64,000 bases of DNA from Cricetomys ansorgei (taxonomy: Eukaryota > Chordata > Mammalia > Rodentia > Nesomyidae): the NCBI GenBank assembly GCA_026225945.1, contig JAMJFZ010002307.1:1081001-1145000 (forward strand). Reading direction: 5' to 3'. Both the position numbers and the translations under genes were made by a program. Positions within the stretch are counted from its first letter, which is position 1; every line of letters begins with the position of its first letter. Below are positions 9,711-21,359 of the stretch, one piece after another. The notes under the pieces were generated by a model. That model was not told the origin of the DNA. It worked only from the letters and a program-made list of their open reading frames with translations, and ran no database searches.

Positions 9711-10859
9711 GCCAACTGAACATCTGAGGCGAGAACTGACCTGTCAAGTGGACTGACCTGGTTTGCACTGCCCTGACCATCCTCAGAAACTGAGTCATGC
9801 CTTATCTTTTGTCCTGAGTGGCCGCTCCACTCAAAAACAAAAGCTGTCCAACAAATGTTCCTATGAGGGGTTCTGGGGCTTGACAAGAAGGATAGTCTCC
9901 TAGTTGGGTGATCCTCAGATAATTGCACTCTGCAATAGATTGGCCTCGACTTAGGCTTTTCCTGACTTTTCTCAAGAGCTACCTCCTACTGAAGGTTCTC
10001 ATTCTTCCTTAGTGACAGGCCCATAAAACCACCTACCAAATCTTTCTCCTGTGCAGAACTCGAATCTGCCATGAGAAGTTCTTTCTAATCTGTTCGCCAC
10101 TTACAAGCAACTGAAAGTGAGAACTGAATAAAGTACCTGGCAGTATGACATTCTCAAGAGATGTTTGGCGAGACATATGGTCCTCGTGACTTAGCAGAAC
10201 TCTCAAGTTCCCGGACTTGCCTTAGCTGAAAACTTGTCTAGACCACCTCGGACTTTGAAGATCCCTGCTCTGGGACTGTAGCTCTTGTTCTCCACTCTTA
10301 TCATGGCAATTCATCCATACTCTTGTCTGTTAAAGACAGTTGATTTTTCAGCTGTTGTGACATTCCTATCTCAAAGCCTTCAGTCAACAGCTCCCGAAGG
10401 GAATACACACATACTTGACAGATTTTTGTTTGAAAGCCATTAGTTGTTGTGTAGACTGTCGTGGCTATTACACGGAAATGGTCAGGAGGTAGCAAACTAC
10501 TTGTTCAAACCATTTGGACAACATTCACTTAATAATTTTTATTGACTGTATATTTACTTGGGACCAGGCAAGTGGTGACAGTCCAGGAGGGAACCAGATG
10601 CATTCAAGATATTTTACTGTCTGGTACCCTGGGTCTTTGAGTGTGAGTCTCTGTACTATGTCTGTTCATCATATAAAGAGCATTCTTCAACATCTTGGAA
10701 ATTGCTTTTCTCATCCTTCCACTGTTCTCAAAGTGGGAAGGACCAACACGACCTTGACAAGCCTTCACTGAGCTAGGCACCCTGAGGTCACTAGTGAACA
10801 ATTGTAATACTGAGCAGAACACTTCTTCTGACCCTTTTTCCTTCTCACTCCATTTTTTG
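9711..10859. other. Repeat-free DNA downstream of the CpG island
   Basis: Ordinary base composition with no SINE or LTR recognised. It could contain an untranslated exon of a plus-strand gene; an AATAAA occurs near 10128. No coding frame is convincing. Confidence 0.35.
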
Positions 10860-10886
10860 CACACACACACACACACACACACACAA
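10860..10886. repeat. (CA)n microsatellite
   Basis: About 13 uninterrupted CA units. Confidence 0.95.
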
Positions 10887-11394
10887 AGTGTATTTCAATT
10901 AATAGGAATCTGATGCTTTCTTACACATATTTTTTTCACTGTCTGTTAGGCACAAAATCAAGGACCATTTCTTGTTTATATATCCAGCAAGCCGCTTCCC
11001 ATTTCCCCATGCACAATCCCACATTCCCCATGCACAGTCTAACAGAAAGAAAGAAAAAACATGGAATAAGCATTTCTTAAACTACTATCAATACCTGTGT
11101 GTCAGCTTGTCTCTTCTCTTTTTGTGCTTGAAACTTTAATACCTTTGGATGTATTTCCCATTGGAAACATCTGTATGCTTACTCTGTACCACATAGTTCA
11201 TAATTCAGTATTATGTGAACCGAATAATAATGATAGTAACAGCCTTAGAGGGTTCTGCATACCTCTGGCATCAGGCAAAATATTTAAAAATCTATTGTCT
11301 TAATTTGTACGATAAATCTACAATATGGGTATATTGATTCAACCACTTTTTAAATAAGAATACAGACTCAGGACAGGTAACTTATTCTGTAGAG
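10887..11394. other. Unassigned non-coding DNA
   Basis: No gene or repeat recognised apart from a short duplicated phrase (ccccatgcacaatcc / ccccatgcacagtct) near 11.0 kb. Confidence 0.35.
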
Positions 11395-11592
11395 CAGCAG
11401 TTCTCAGTCTGTGTGTTATGACCCCTTTGAGGGCCAAATGACCTTTTTAACACATCAGATACTTACATTATGATTCATAACAGCAAAATTAAAGTTATGA
11501 AGTAGCAATGAAAATGATTTTATGTTTGGGGGTCACCACACAGGAGGAACTGTGTTAAAGGGTCACAGCATTAGGAAGGTTGAAAACTGCTG
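11395..11592 (-). mobile_element. URR1-type hAT-Charlie DNA transposon (non-autonomous)
   Basis: Same family as the copy at 5167 but in reverse orientation. Terminal repeats CAGCAGTTCTCAGTC / GGTTGAAAACTGCTG match at 12 of 15 positions. A perfect 8-bp target duplication ctgtagag flanks it (11387-11394 and 11593-11600). Confidence 0.9.
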
Positions 11593-11739
11593 CTGTAGAG
11601 CAAGATGGAAAGCCAGATTTGCCCAAGAGAATGACTTTCTCTCCTACAGCCCACCACTCCACTTTTCAATAATTGTTTATCACTCATCAGAATTTCATCT
11701 CCTCTAAAATTACTCAGAGTACTCTGTATATTTTTTCTT

Positions 11740-12135
11740 TAAATTTTCAATATACTCACACTTTCGCACCCATCACCATAATCAACTTTAAAGTATTTTC
11801 ATAACTTCCGAAGAAACCCCATGCCCTTGAACAGTCATCTCTCCCACCATCTCTTCACATCTCGCCTCAGCCCTAGGCACCATTAATCCACTTTCTGTCT
11901 CATACACTTGCTTCCTCTGGAAATGTCTCATGCATAAAAAATGTGACCTTTTGTGCCTGGTCTCCTTCACTTGGAATAATGTTTTGTATGTCCATTTACG
12001 TGAATAATCCTTCTAGTTTTGTGTCCACCTTTACCTCTTGGATAGATATTGGACATAGACTGCAGTTGCTGAGTCATATGCTAGCTCTGCCTGTTAGGAA
12101 CTCTCATCCTCTTCTATACCATTCCACACTTCCCT
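11740..12135 (-). mobile_element. Ancient L1 (L1M-like) 3' fragment
   Basis: Phrases such as 'cccatcaccataatcaac', 'ctttctgtctcatacac', 'ttttgtgcctggtctcct' and 'tgctgagtcatatgct' follow the antisense order of old mammalian L1 3' ends. Diverged and non-coding. Confidence 0.6.
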
Positions 12136-12504
12136 CGGCTAGGGGCGAGGCCTCTCAGCTCTGTGTGCCCCTCTGGAACATATACCTTGATTACTCAGCA
12201 CAGTGCTTCTACAAGCCCTCTGACACTCCTCTTGGCCTTTGTTGTGCATCTGTTTACAGACTCATGGTCCTCATAGCTAGTGACCTGAGATGAGAAGTAG
12301 GGTCCCCCACCCTCAAGAGAATCAAATGTAGATAAAGATGCAATGAAATCAGTAATGAATCTGTACCAAATTAGAGGCACTGAATCCTCTCAACCTGGCT
12401 AACCAGGAGATGTTGCTCATTGACTAGAAAGCTCAAGATGAGTTCTGAAAAATCAGTAGGAACCAGTCAGGCTGAGAAGAGACCAGACAGTGCTCCAAAC
12501 AAAC
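12136..12504. other. Unassigned non-coding DNA
   Basis: No gene or repeat recognised. Confidence 0.35.
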
Positions 12505-12585
12505 AATAAAGAAAGGAGGGTAGAGAAAGGGAAGAAGGAAGGAAGGGTGAGGAAGAAGGAGAAGAAAGAAGAGAAAGAGAATATG
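12505..12585. repeat. GA-rich purine tract
   Basis: About 80 bp of almost pure A/G (GAAGG/GAAAG words) with few interruptions. Confidence 0.85.
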
Positions 12586-13559
12586 GACTTACTGTTTTCA
12601 GTTGCCTGGAGCTGTAGATAGATGGGAATCATGAAAGCTAAGATGGTGCGGGGAAGGGGCTTTGACAGATTTAAGTGAAAAACACAGTTTCTATTCCAGA
12701 GAAAATAAGGGTTAATTTATTGGTATTCAGATATTAGTGACCAAGGCCTGGGAACAATGATTTAGACTACAACAAATGACATGTCCTACCATGGATGAGA
12801 TTATTTGACCTTTTCATAATCACAGAATGAAAGACAAATGAATGCACTTTCCAAACTCATTGTTGAGGATGTCACCTAGACAAGGTACAGCTAAGCAGAA
12901 AAGTCTCTGCTCTATATAGATATTTCGGATGTTATGACTTTCTTAGCATTTGGGTCAGTGGATGCTGGTTCTCTGCTAAGTTAATACATTCCAAAGGTCT
13001 CACCTGGCAGTAAAGGGGATGCTATATCAGATGCGAACATGGGTATAAATGGCTACTAAGGGGAATAAAGATAGCCCATGCTCGTTTTGTTTCTGGATCT
13101 GTAACATTCCACCATTCTATAATCAAGGACATCTTAATCAGTAAGTTGCAAAATTCTCAACATAGGAGCAGGGGGGATAATGTGAGATCATGGGGAAAAG
13201 AAAGGTCTGTAGAGGAGGCAACATAAGGAAGAGTTTTGCAAACTCCACAGAAAGACTGGAGTTCTATTCTGAAGGCAGTGGAAAACTTCAGGATTTGTTC
13301 ATCAAGGTTGGGAGAATTATTTCAGCAAAGGTGAGCAGGTACTGGGAGGTAACCAAGACTAAAATAGAAATCCGCTAACAGACACAGAGGAGCTGCAATG
13401 AACTATAAATAAGGTGGCTATGAAGGTGGCAAAGGTTACTGGAAAATTGTAGGCAGAGAAGTAGGCACAAGGGAGGAGGAGATCAAGAATTGAAGATGGA
13501 TCCAGATTCTGAAGCCGTTTAAGGAGGGAGGATGGAGATACACTTGGTGAGAAAGACCA
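12586..13559. other. Unassigned non-coding DNA
   Basis: No gene or named repeat recognised. Ordinary composition. Confidence 0.35.
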
Positions 13560-13880
13560 CAGAACACGAAAACACTCTGAGTCCCATCCAACAGCTGCAG
13601 CGCAGCCCTGGGTGACTTAGAGATAACACATCATCTCTCACAACTCAGAGGCTGGTAAGTCCAAGATCATGGTGCAAAGCAGATTTCATATCTGAGGGGA
13701 GTGCTTTCTGGCTCATAGATGGCACCTCACTATGTCCTCACACAATAGAACCAGCTTTCCACCTGAAGAGACTAGACACATCCATGAACCAGTCATCTCC
13801 CAAAGGACCTACCTCCTCATATAGTCACACGGGTAATTAGACTCTATGTGGATTTGGGAAACACAAACAGACCACAGCAG
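13560..13880 (-). mobile_element. ERVL-MaLR LTR (MST/MLT1-like), old
   Basis: Antisense MaLR wording: 'ggctcatagatggcacct', 'tatgtcctcacacaat', 'catctcccaaaggaccta', 'tgggaaacacaaacagac'. Older and more like pan-mammalian MaLRs than the rodent MT copies in the window. Confidence 0.6.
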
Positions 13881-15180
13881 GGGGCTACCAAGTTCTGCTT
13901 GTGACCATGGTTTGTCAGATGTTGCTGGAGTTACCCACAGAAATAGCAAGGATCACAATAAAATGTATGTGATATCTCAAAATGTGTGACACCATGTGCA
14001 AGCTAAGAGTATCTGAAAGGCTTTATCGCTCATGAGGCTTTAAAGCAAGTTCAGGGAAGATTTCCCAAGTGGACCTAAAACTAAGAGTTTGGGGGAAACT
14101 TTTAGCTCAGTTTTGATTTTTTTGTGTTTGGGGATTTTGTTTTGTTTTGTTTTGATTTTTCACCACGACATAGAGCTACTGTGAAGATCTCCACACTGGG
14201 CTGGACTCAGGAAGGCTAATTCATCTGCTGGCACCAAAACCTAGAATACCCAGGCTTGCATATTACCTTGCCCTCATGTAGGGCAATGGGTAACAAGTTA
14301 AGATTATAATCTGAAAGTTATCAAGAGGTAAACACCAAATAGTATCATTCCATTTAATATTTATGTGCAGTGGTATAGAAGGACTCTGTATTTCTAGTTT
14401 CAAATTAAATATTACAAAATGAATTATCATCTCCTTAAAACAGAAAATGGCCTTATCTACCTTCTTCCTTGGCCTTGTTCAGTCTCTAGAGTGGTGAGCA
14501 CTTTGCGCAGGAGCTGTTCTCCCAGGTTCATGTGATACTCTGATTGCACATGAGAGAACAAGAAAGGATTTTGGACACTAACACGTGCAGCTGAAGGGCA
14601 CAGGGAACTGTGAGTGACACAGCACCTTTCTAGATACTACTTCTTATAATGCTTGTTGGAAAATCAAAACAGAAGTTGAGTTTTACATCCTCATTGGACC
14701 ACTACATTGCTTCCTTCAAAGCCACTACAGTTTTACAGGCTTCGCAATCAGGACTCTGGGCAAAATGCCAAGCAAGAGCTGCTGGTGCAACTGAGATAAA
14801 TTGAGTTTGAACTAAACATTTTCACAAATTTTGGTGTACCACAAAATTAACACATCATGAGAAAACTCTGAACTTTGAAAAACGGGGTTTGAAAGAACAT
14901 GATTGGAGCCCAGGCAGCATTCTGAGTCTGATCACTCTTTCAAGTTGACTAGAAAGAAGAAAGTAGCACATGGGGATAGCCAGCGGTCTTCCTGTTTACT
15001 TCTCTTTCTTTTCCTTTTTGCTTTAGTGGGTTCTGGGTTTTAAATAATTCTAATTATAAGAACTAATTACCTCTTGAATTATGTCAAACTTTAGTATAGA
15101 AAAAAAGGAATTGAAAGCAATTTCTTACTAGTGGAGACAATTCTGCCTGCATGTATGTTTTAGGGTCAGTTCAAAAACAC

Positions 15181-15184
<4 letters not shown>
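13881..15184. other. Unassigned AT-rich DNA
   Basis: A (TTTTG)n-like run near 14130-14160. No gene or named transposon recognised. Confidence 0.35.

Positions 15185-15222
<38 letters not shown>
15185..15222. repeat. (AT)n microsatellite
   Basis: 19 uninterrupted AT units, immediately 5' of a B3-like SINE. Confidence 0.95.
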
Positions 15223-15226
<4 letters not shown>

Positions 15227-15228
15227 AT

Positions 15229-15465
15229 CTGGGGGGTGTTGAGATGGCATGGTGGGTACAGGCCTTACAATGCAAGCCTCTTGACTTGATTTTGATCCCT
15301 AGAACACCTGGGTAGAGAAAAAAAAGAATCCAACTCCACAGAGTTGTCCTCTGACCTCCACGTGCTATGGCATGTGCATGCCCCTACGTGACATCACATG
15401 CCCACAATAATGATAAATAAATTTTAAATTAAATAAATAAATTAAATAAATAAAATCTAATAAAG
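15229..15465 (+). mobile_element. B3/B2-class tRNA-derived SINE
   Basis: Plus-strand body with 'gttgagatggcatggtgg', 'gttgtcctctgacctcca' and 'cgtgctatggcatgtgca', then a long (AAAT)n tail at 15410-15465. Diverged. Confidence 0.65.
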
Positions 15466-15748
15466 TATTAGATCTAATAAAAAATCTAATAAAAGATCTG
15501 CAAGTAGTTGTAGAAGTTTGAGATCATAGTTACACAGAAATAAAGCTGTTGATGGTATCAAGCCTACAGCACCACAGTCTGCCTCTAGCAATAAGCAACA
15601 CCCCCTTTGAGGAGGGAAGGAGGATCCACTACAAGTTAACATTGAAGGTATACCCATCCTGCACCCTGAAAGCCAGATGTAGCGCACATACTCCAGGATA
15701 GCTATGAATGCTTCCCAAAGTAAAATCATAAACATAAACCATTATAAG

Positions 15749-15750
<2 letters not shown>
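15466..15750. other. Unassigned non-coding DNA
   Basis: No repeat recognised between the SINE tail and the TG tract. Confidence 0.3.
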
Positions 15751-15789
<39 letters not shown>

Positions 15790-15842
15790 TGTGTGTCTGT
15801 GTGTGTGTGTCTGTGTGTGTGTGTCTGTGTGTGTGTGTGTGT
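15751..15842. repeat. (TG)n microsatellite with periodic CT interruptions
   Basis: 92 bp. After about 19 pure GT units the tract carries spaced TGTC interruptions, a mature, partly stabilised dinucleotide array. Confidence 0.95.
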
Positions 15843-16236
15843 GATTGTTTTGTACTTTGTGTGGTTCTTCATGGCTCCTGATTTTTTTCTATCGAACATA
15901 AAGGCTTTTGTAGTATTTTTACACTTTATCAGACTCTTTACTTAAGACAAGTATGTTAAGCCTGAGTATCACACAATAATATTTATCTACCAGAAGTTAT
16001 AATTTAACAAATATCAATGTTTTCCCCAGAGACTGACAAATTAGCTTCTAACTTAATGAAGTTATTCATTGAGTAAAATCATAAGATGCCCTCAAATCTA
16101 AGTTCATAATGGAAATATTTGAAAATCAGGCTTCTAAGTTGAATATAGATTATATGAATGTTGTTAAAAAATACAAATAATGCAATGCTCTTTGGTTTCT
16201 AGGAACACAAAGAATTCTTTTTACCTTTTTCCTCAG
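15843..16236. other. Unassigned AT-rich DNA
   Basis: No gene or repeat recognised. Confidence 0.35.
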
Positions 16237-16368
16237 TGCTAGGGACTAAGCTCAGGGCCTCTTCCATACTAGGGACTAAGCCCAGGGCTCCCTCTGTGCT
16301 AAGGACTAGGCCCAGGGCCTCAAACTTGCCAGGCAAACACTCTACCACCAGCCTACATCCCCAGCTCC
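16237..16368 (-). mobile_element. ID SINE with a triplicated 30-bp segment
   Basis: Antisense ID (BC1-related) element: 'gccaggcaaacactctac' and 'ccccagctcc' mark its promoter end. Its other end is repeated three times at exact 30-bp spacing (16237-16266, 16267-16296, 16297-16326), each unit of the form 'tgctagggactaag..cagggcct'. Confidence 0.8.
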
Positions 16369-17860
16369 AAATGCTGGGAATTCTTGACCACTGTGTGAGT
16401 TCCTTTTGTGAAGAAGCATATCCCCCAAGTTCATTTCAGGGAATCATGGAGTTGGCCTGACCTAGCTTCCTTAAGAGGCATGTGTCATAGGTTTTTCGGG
16501 TTAGGGTCCGTGGCCCCTGCATGCTGTACAGTTCCTGAGAGACTAATGTCCTCCCACAGACATTCAGGCCACTTTGTGTTTCTCTGTATGTCCCTTTAGT
16601 AGTTAAGGAAGCATGAAAGCCTTACAGGACAATTGGACATTAATCTTGTGTGCCCTGTATAGCTTACAAACATTGCATCCTGACAACCATCACTGTACTG
16701 ATCCTGGCAACTGCCATTATGTTCTGTTTCTGATAAAGTTTTAAAAAGTCTGATTGCTCGCAATAAAATTTACCACAACTCTAGTTTGGCTGTGGAACCT
16801 CCAACCCAAGCCTGGTGTTCATTCCTCGACTGGCCATATCAGGTAACCTTGGCCCAGTAAGTAAGCATGGGTGCTTGCAGCTCATAACAATGGCACAAAT
16901 ATGGACCAGTCATTTGTGAGGGGAATATGCTTTATAATCATTGTGCATGATTGGTACCCAGTTCTATATTTTTACTTAGATGCATGGGCACTTGAGAACA
17001 TAGAAGCTGTCTTTATAAAAATTCGCTTAAGTATAAAGTTCAAGTTCTGTCCTGAGTTTTCAGACTGTCCTTCAATCTATAGCTTCCATGTCAGTGTCTT
17101 GCAGTCTTAAACATGTATTCTTCTCACTCCCATTCTCTGTGGAACATCTCTACTCCTTGCAGATGAATCCCCTTTGTGCAGTGACTATGGAGTTCATAGG
17201 TTCTTCTGCAGGAAACTTTCTCAGTTACACTAATACATTCTGCATACCCACCCAAAACTCATTTACCTACCATTGATGACTATGACAGTTTTAGTTCGTC
17301 TTGCTAGCCTAGAACAATTTTCTGAGCTGAGAATATATTTCACAACAGCTGAATATATAGCTTCCCGCCCTTGCTTCCTCTCTCCTCCAAAACCTATCCA
17401 ACCGATTGGTTAACTGTGATCCCCATCTCACATTAAAGCCCTGGGCAGTCTAGTGCTGGTGTGGCAGCCGCTGGAGACAACCCAGCATTCTTACATCTTC
17501 TCTCCTTTTCAAAATATGGCCTCTTTCCATGTTCCAGAGGACCTGCTCTACGTCCTGCATCATATCTGTCTTCTAGCTTGCATGGAAAGAGAAAAGGAAA
17601 AGTTAAGCTCCTAATCTTAAGAGCATAGCACATATCTCCCTTCAATGTGCATCCCACTGGCCAGAACACTGCCACATAGTCATACCTAGCTACAAGAGAA
17701 GCTAAGAAATGCCTGCCTGGGCAGCACTGTGGCCTGCTGGATCTCAAGGGCTCTATTACAAAGAAGAATAGATGATATTTATGGGGGGAGGATAACCACT
17801 CTTTTTTTCATATCCAGTTTCATAAGAAGCTTGTCCATTTTTCTCCTTTTCTTGTACTAC
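16369..17860. other. Unassigned DNA, possibly with an old interspersed repeat
   Basis: Nothing gene-like. The 17.45-17.72 kb part ('tcccttcaatgtgcatcc', 'cccactggccagaac') reads like an old mammal-wide repeat whose name I cannot give safely. Confidence 0.3.
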
Positions 17861-18005
17861 AGCCTTATTTATATATGTGTGTATTAATCTACATACATAA
17901 TAGTTCACTACATGGATGCATATATCATGCATATATAATGTGCATATGTGCATATGTGTTGTATTATACACTGGAATACCAATATACACATATTTTATAT
18001 ATGTG
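17861..18005. repeat. TA/TG-rich simple sequence
   Basis: Alternating purine-pyrimidine-rich words (tatatatgtgtg, catatgtgcatatgtg) without a fixed unit. Confidence 0.7.
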
Positions 18006-18094
18006 GCCACACCTTGGCTGTGTCCTAAAAGCCTTTGGATCCTGTAATCTGTGTGATAGAAAAGAATGCAATCAGCAAACCAGTGGCCACATGC

Positions 18095-18605
18095 CATGTA
18101 TATTAATCAGGCTTCTCTAGAGGAACTGAACTGATAGAATCAATAAATGAATGAATGAAGATATAGATTAAAAGATAGGGAGAGAGAGAGAGAGAGAGAT
18201 TTATTACAGTGGCTTACAGACTGTGGTCCAGCTAGTTCAACAATGTCTGTCTACAATGGGAAGTCCAAGAATCCAGTAGTAGTTCAGTACATGGGTCTAG
18301 ATGTCTCAACTGGTCTTCAGTATATGCCAGAGTTCTGAAGCAGTAGACTCTAATGCCAGTGAAAGAATGAACTTGCCAGAAAGAGTGACAGCAAGCAGAC
18401 AAAGAGCAAAAGCTTCCTTCTTCTATGCCCTTTATATAGAAGGCTTGGCCCAGATTAAAGGTAGATCTTCCCACTTCAAAAGATCTGTATTAAAGGTGGG
18501 CCTTCACACTTCAAATGATTTAATTAAGACAAATCCCTCACAGGTGTGCCCAACTGCTTCGGTTTTAGTTAATTCCAGATGTAGCCAAGTTGACAACCAA
18601 GAATA
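18095..18605 (-). mobile_element. Rodent LTR-like interspersed repeat (family not assigned)
   Basis: Minus-strand copy of a common rodent repeat: sense start near 'ttggttgtcaacttgg' (18585-18600), internal 'tatataaaggg', sense end near 'ctctagagaagcctg' (18111-18125). A (GA)n run sits at 18176-18200. I recall the family as LTR-type but cannot name it. Confidence 0.55.
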
Positions 18606-18930
18606 AACCACATTGTGTCAAAGACCACCCCTAGTACAGTGGCCATCATTAACATCGCTATTTGGTTGACTTGATGTAGTCCCTATTCACCCTTCAGGAT
18701 CCATCCAACTTTGCAATGAATCAAGCAGAAACAGAGAGAACAGAGAATTGGATGAGAAGACCTAGAGTGGGACCAAGGATTTTTTCCATAAAGAGGCAAA
18801 TAAGTTACTGTATTAAGCTGAAGCTTGGCAGAACTTCATTTTTTTTCTACTGCCCCTTTTATTCCCCAACTCTAAAGGGGTGCCCCTCGTGGTAGACTTA
18901 CCTCAATGTCATTGAAATGTCCCAACTATT
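18606..18930. other. Unassigned non-coding DNA
   Basis: No feature recognised. Confidence 0.3.
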
Positions 18931-19615
18931 TGTTTAATGTTTGAGGCACAGCACATTGCCCGAGTCAATGACCCATGTTCACTTTGGGGAGGGATCCTGG
19001 GAACGATTACTGTCAGGTCCAAAAGAAACTCAGGACATGGCTAACTACAATGCCTATTACCAGACCAAAGCACACCCTGGAGTACAAGCTCACTCTGTAC
19101 CTGTGGTGGCTCCCCTCAGCTCTGCTCACGCACCCCTTCTTCCCCCAGCTTCTCATTCCTATATAACCCTGCCATTTTGGCCATGCACTCTCTTGGTCCC
19201 CTCTCTTGGGGTCCCTCTCTCCTCTTTGCTCTCTCTTTTCTTCCTCTCTCATTCTCCCGCCCCCCTCCTCTCATGACCCATTTCAGTCTACTGGTCATGC
19301 TTAGTCCACCACTTCCTTTCCCTACTCTGGACTCCACCAGATGCCGCTGGCTGTACTCTCCCTCATATCTACAATACAAACCTCCTCCCCCATTCCTGGG
19401 AACGGACATGTCCTCTTTCAACCAGTTACCATGTTGCTTGCCATAGCAGCACAGTGTCCATTCTGTTCTCATGGGAATCCATCCATTTCAATGAATGCTC
19501 ATGGGGATCCACCCATTTCAACGAATGGGTCCAGGTTTGAAGCTTGGCTCAGGCCCCCTTGCTGGATGAAGAATCCCAGCCCTGTGCCGTGATCGTCTCT
19601 CCCAGTCTCCCCACG
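18931..19615 (+). mobile_element. Possible ERV solo LTR
   Basis: Layout resembles an ERVK-type rodent LTR: a TATA box (cctatataaccctgcc, about 19160), then about 100 bp of CT-rich sequence (19190-19270) and a downstream U5-like part. Termini and target duplication were not located. It contains a 30-bp tandem duplication at 19468-19527. Confidence 0.35.
19468..19527. repeat. 30-bp direct tandem duplication
   Basis: Two adjacent 30-bp units beginning 'ctcatggg(a/g)atcca', identical at 26 of 30 positions by eye. Confidence 0.85.
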
Positions 19616-19749
19616 CTTAGCTGTTCCTGTGGTGCGTGGCGAGCGATCCTCCCGTCACTGCTCATTTACCGTGCCCGTGGAGTCATCACGGTCTATTAAC
19701 TATTCCTTTCATCTTGTCACTCTGTCTGACATTCAGACTCTTCTGGTTC

Positions 19750-20925
19750 AATTATATTTCAGTGACTGAAAGAGCTTGGCATCTGGCACGCAAGTGTCAC
19801 CACCTGGCTCCTCTCGTTTCAGGGTCCTGTCATCACCTTCACTAACAATGAGCCAAGCTCTGTGACATCCTCTCTCTACCATCCGCCGATGCCCGGGAAG
19901 CAGCATCTCCATCACCACTCCACCGTGCCATGCTGCGAAGCCCCTCTCACCAGAGAGCCACCGTAGTCTTGGAACATGCTGAGTCCTCTGAGCCTTGGGA
20001 GCACATTCGTCACACCGTGCTGAAACCACGCTTGGTAATCCATCCCAGCATGCCCGTTTCCTGAGCGTTTTATTTCATCCCAGCCTTCTACCGTGCAAGC
20101 ATGTCACTTTGCTTAATATTCACCTCTGTAGCTAGGCCACTCTCAAAATCCAGCTATTCTGAATAGAAAGTCTGGCTTCTCCGGCGTCCCAGTGCATTTC
20201 AGTTTGCATTCAGGCTCGTATTTTCATTATCTTTCTGTTGACAGTCAGTGTGCCCAATCGTAGCTGTCCGGGTCTCATTATTTTCGCTGCTGACACACAC
20301 TCTGTACACCTCAGGTACCTCATACATTTGGCCAAATGATCAAAAAAAAAATGAAGATCTTAACAGCTAAACTGTGACTTAGTACTAGGATCACCTGTGC
20401 TCCACGTGCTACCAGTGTTAAGATTTTGATTTCCGTCAGGACATGAATGGCTTGAACCCAGACCCCACATTCTCTTCTACTTTCTGTACTGGACCTGATA
20501 CCAAATCTCACAGATCTCATTCCTAGGAAACAGAATTTGAGGCAGTGTTTGGGATGAAGGTGCCTGTGGAAATCAAACCTTTTATGGAAGAAAACTGAGC
20601 CAGGTTTAGGCAGAAGGAGATGGTGAAATGCAATGTGGACATAGAACAGCTTCTGCAGCCAGACCTGCAGGTGCTCTGGAACAAACTTGTCACCAGCGTT
20701 GTTCTGCATCGGGTTGAAAGAACCCTGTCTCTGCATTACCATATCTCTCACCTGATACAGATTTTGCTGAGCATGGTGGGATGCTGAGAAATGTCCTTGA
20801 TCATGCCATATAGATGTCAAAGGTGGGGCAGCTGGAAGCTGCTCGCTGGTCTCCCTATGTTCCTGTAAGGAAGACCTCCTAGAGGGGATATTTCTCACCA
20901 GCCAGCACAGTATCCTAAAGAACAT
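19750..20925 (-). pseudogene. Unidentified, possibly retroposed coding-like segment
   Basis: The minus strand holds the longest open frame of the window outside the CpG island (20320-20925, 201 codons), followed in other frames by shorter open stretches to about 19750. A T10 run at about 20340-20350 separates them. I recognise no domain or family. The opposite strand also has a fairly open, stop-interrupted frame through 20480-20780, so the coding strand is uncertain. It could be a decayed retrocopy, ERV interior or chance. Confidence 0.2.
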
Positions 20926-20964
20926 GGATTTTCTCTTTTTGTAATTTTTTTCAAAATTTGTTTA

Positions 20965-21145
20965 GATTTGTTTATTTTACTTTATGTGTGTGAATGTTTT
21001 GCTTACGTGCATTCACGCATGCCTATTAGATACCTCTAGAACTAGGGTTCTGAATGGTTGTGAGGCACCCCATGAGTGCTGGTAATCCAACAGAGTTCTC
21101 TAAAAGAGCAAGTGTTCTTAACTGCTGAGTCATCTCTCCAGCTCC
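20965..21145 (-). mobile_element. B3/B2-class SINE
   Basis: Antisense body ending in 'aactgctgagtcatctct' and 'ccagctcc', the B2-family promoter region, with 'cccatgagtgctggtaatc' upstream. Confidence 0.8.
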
Positions 21146-21359
21146 AAGAATATGCATTTTCCTTGAGCCTGCTCTGTCTTCTATATTTACATCTACATCT
21201 TTATGAGTGGTTCTACCTAATAAGACAACCGAAGCCTCCTAGATTCCTTCCCCTCACCTTTGCCTTTAGTGTCCATATTCACCAAAACATGAGCACTTCC
21301 CTGTCCGCACAACTTCAGGTCTTTCTTTTGCTTAGTGAGCAATTTTGGCAGTTCCTTAC
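21146..21359. other. Unassigned non-coding DNA
   Basis: No feature recognised. Confidence 0.3.

Noticed and set aside
8676..9928. Many long overlapping open frames on both strands in the CpG island (up to 204 codons)
   Set aside because: GC-rich DNA lacks stop codons by chance. Frames overlap in all phases, are Arg/Pro/Gly/Ala-rich and show no domain.
10128..10133. AATAAA as a polyadenylation signal of a short transcript from the island
   Set aside because: A lone hexamer is expected many times in AT-rich DNA, and no downstream GU-rich element or exon evidence is clear.
18301..18606. 101-codon plus-strand frame
   Set aside because: Lies entirely antisense within an interspersed LTR-like repeat.
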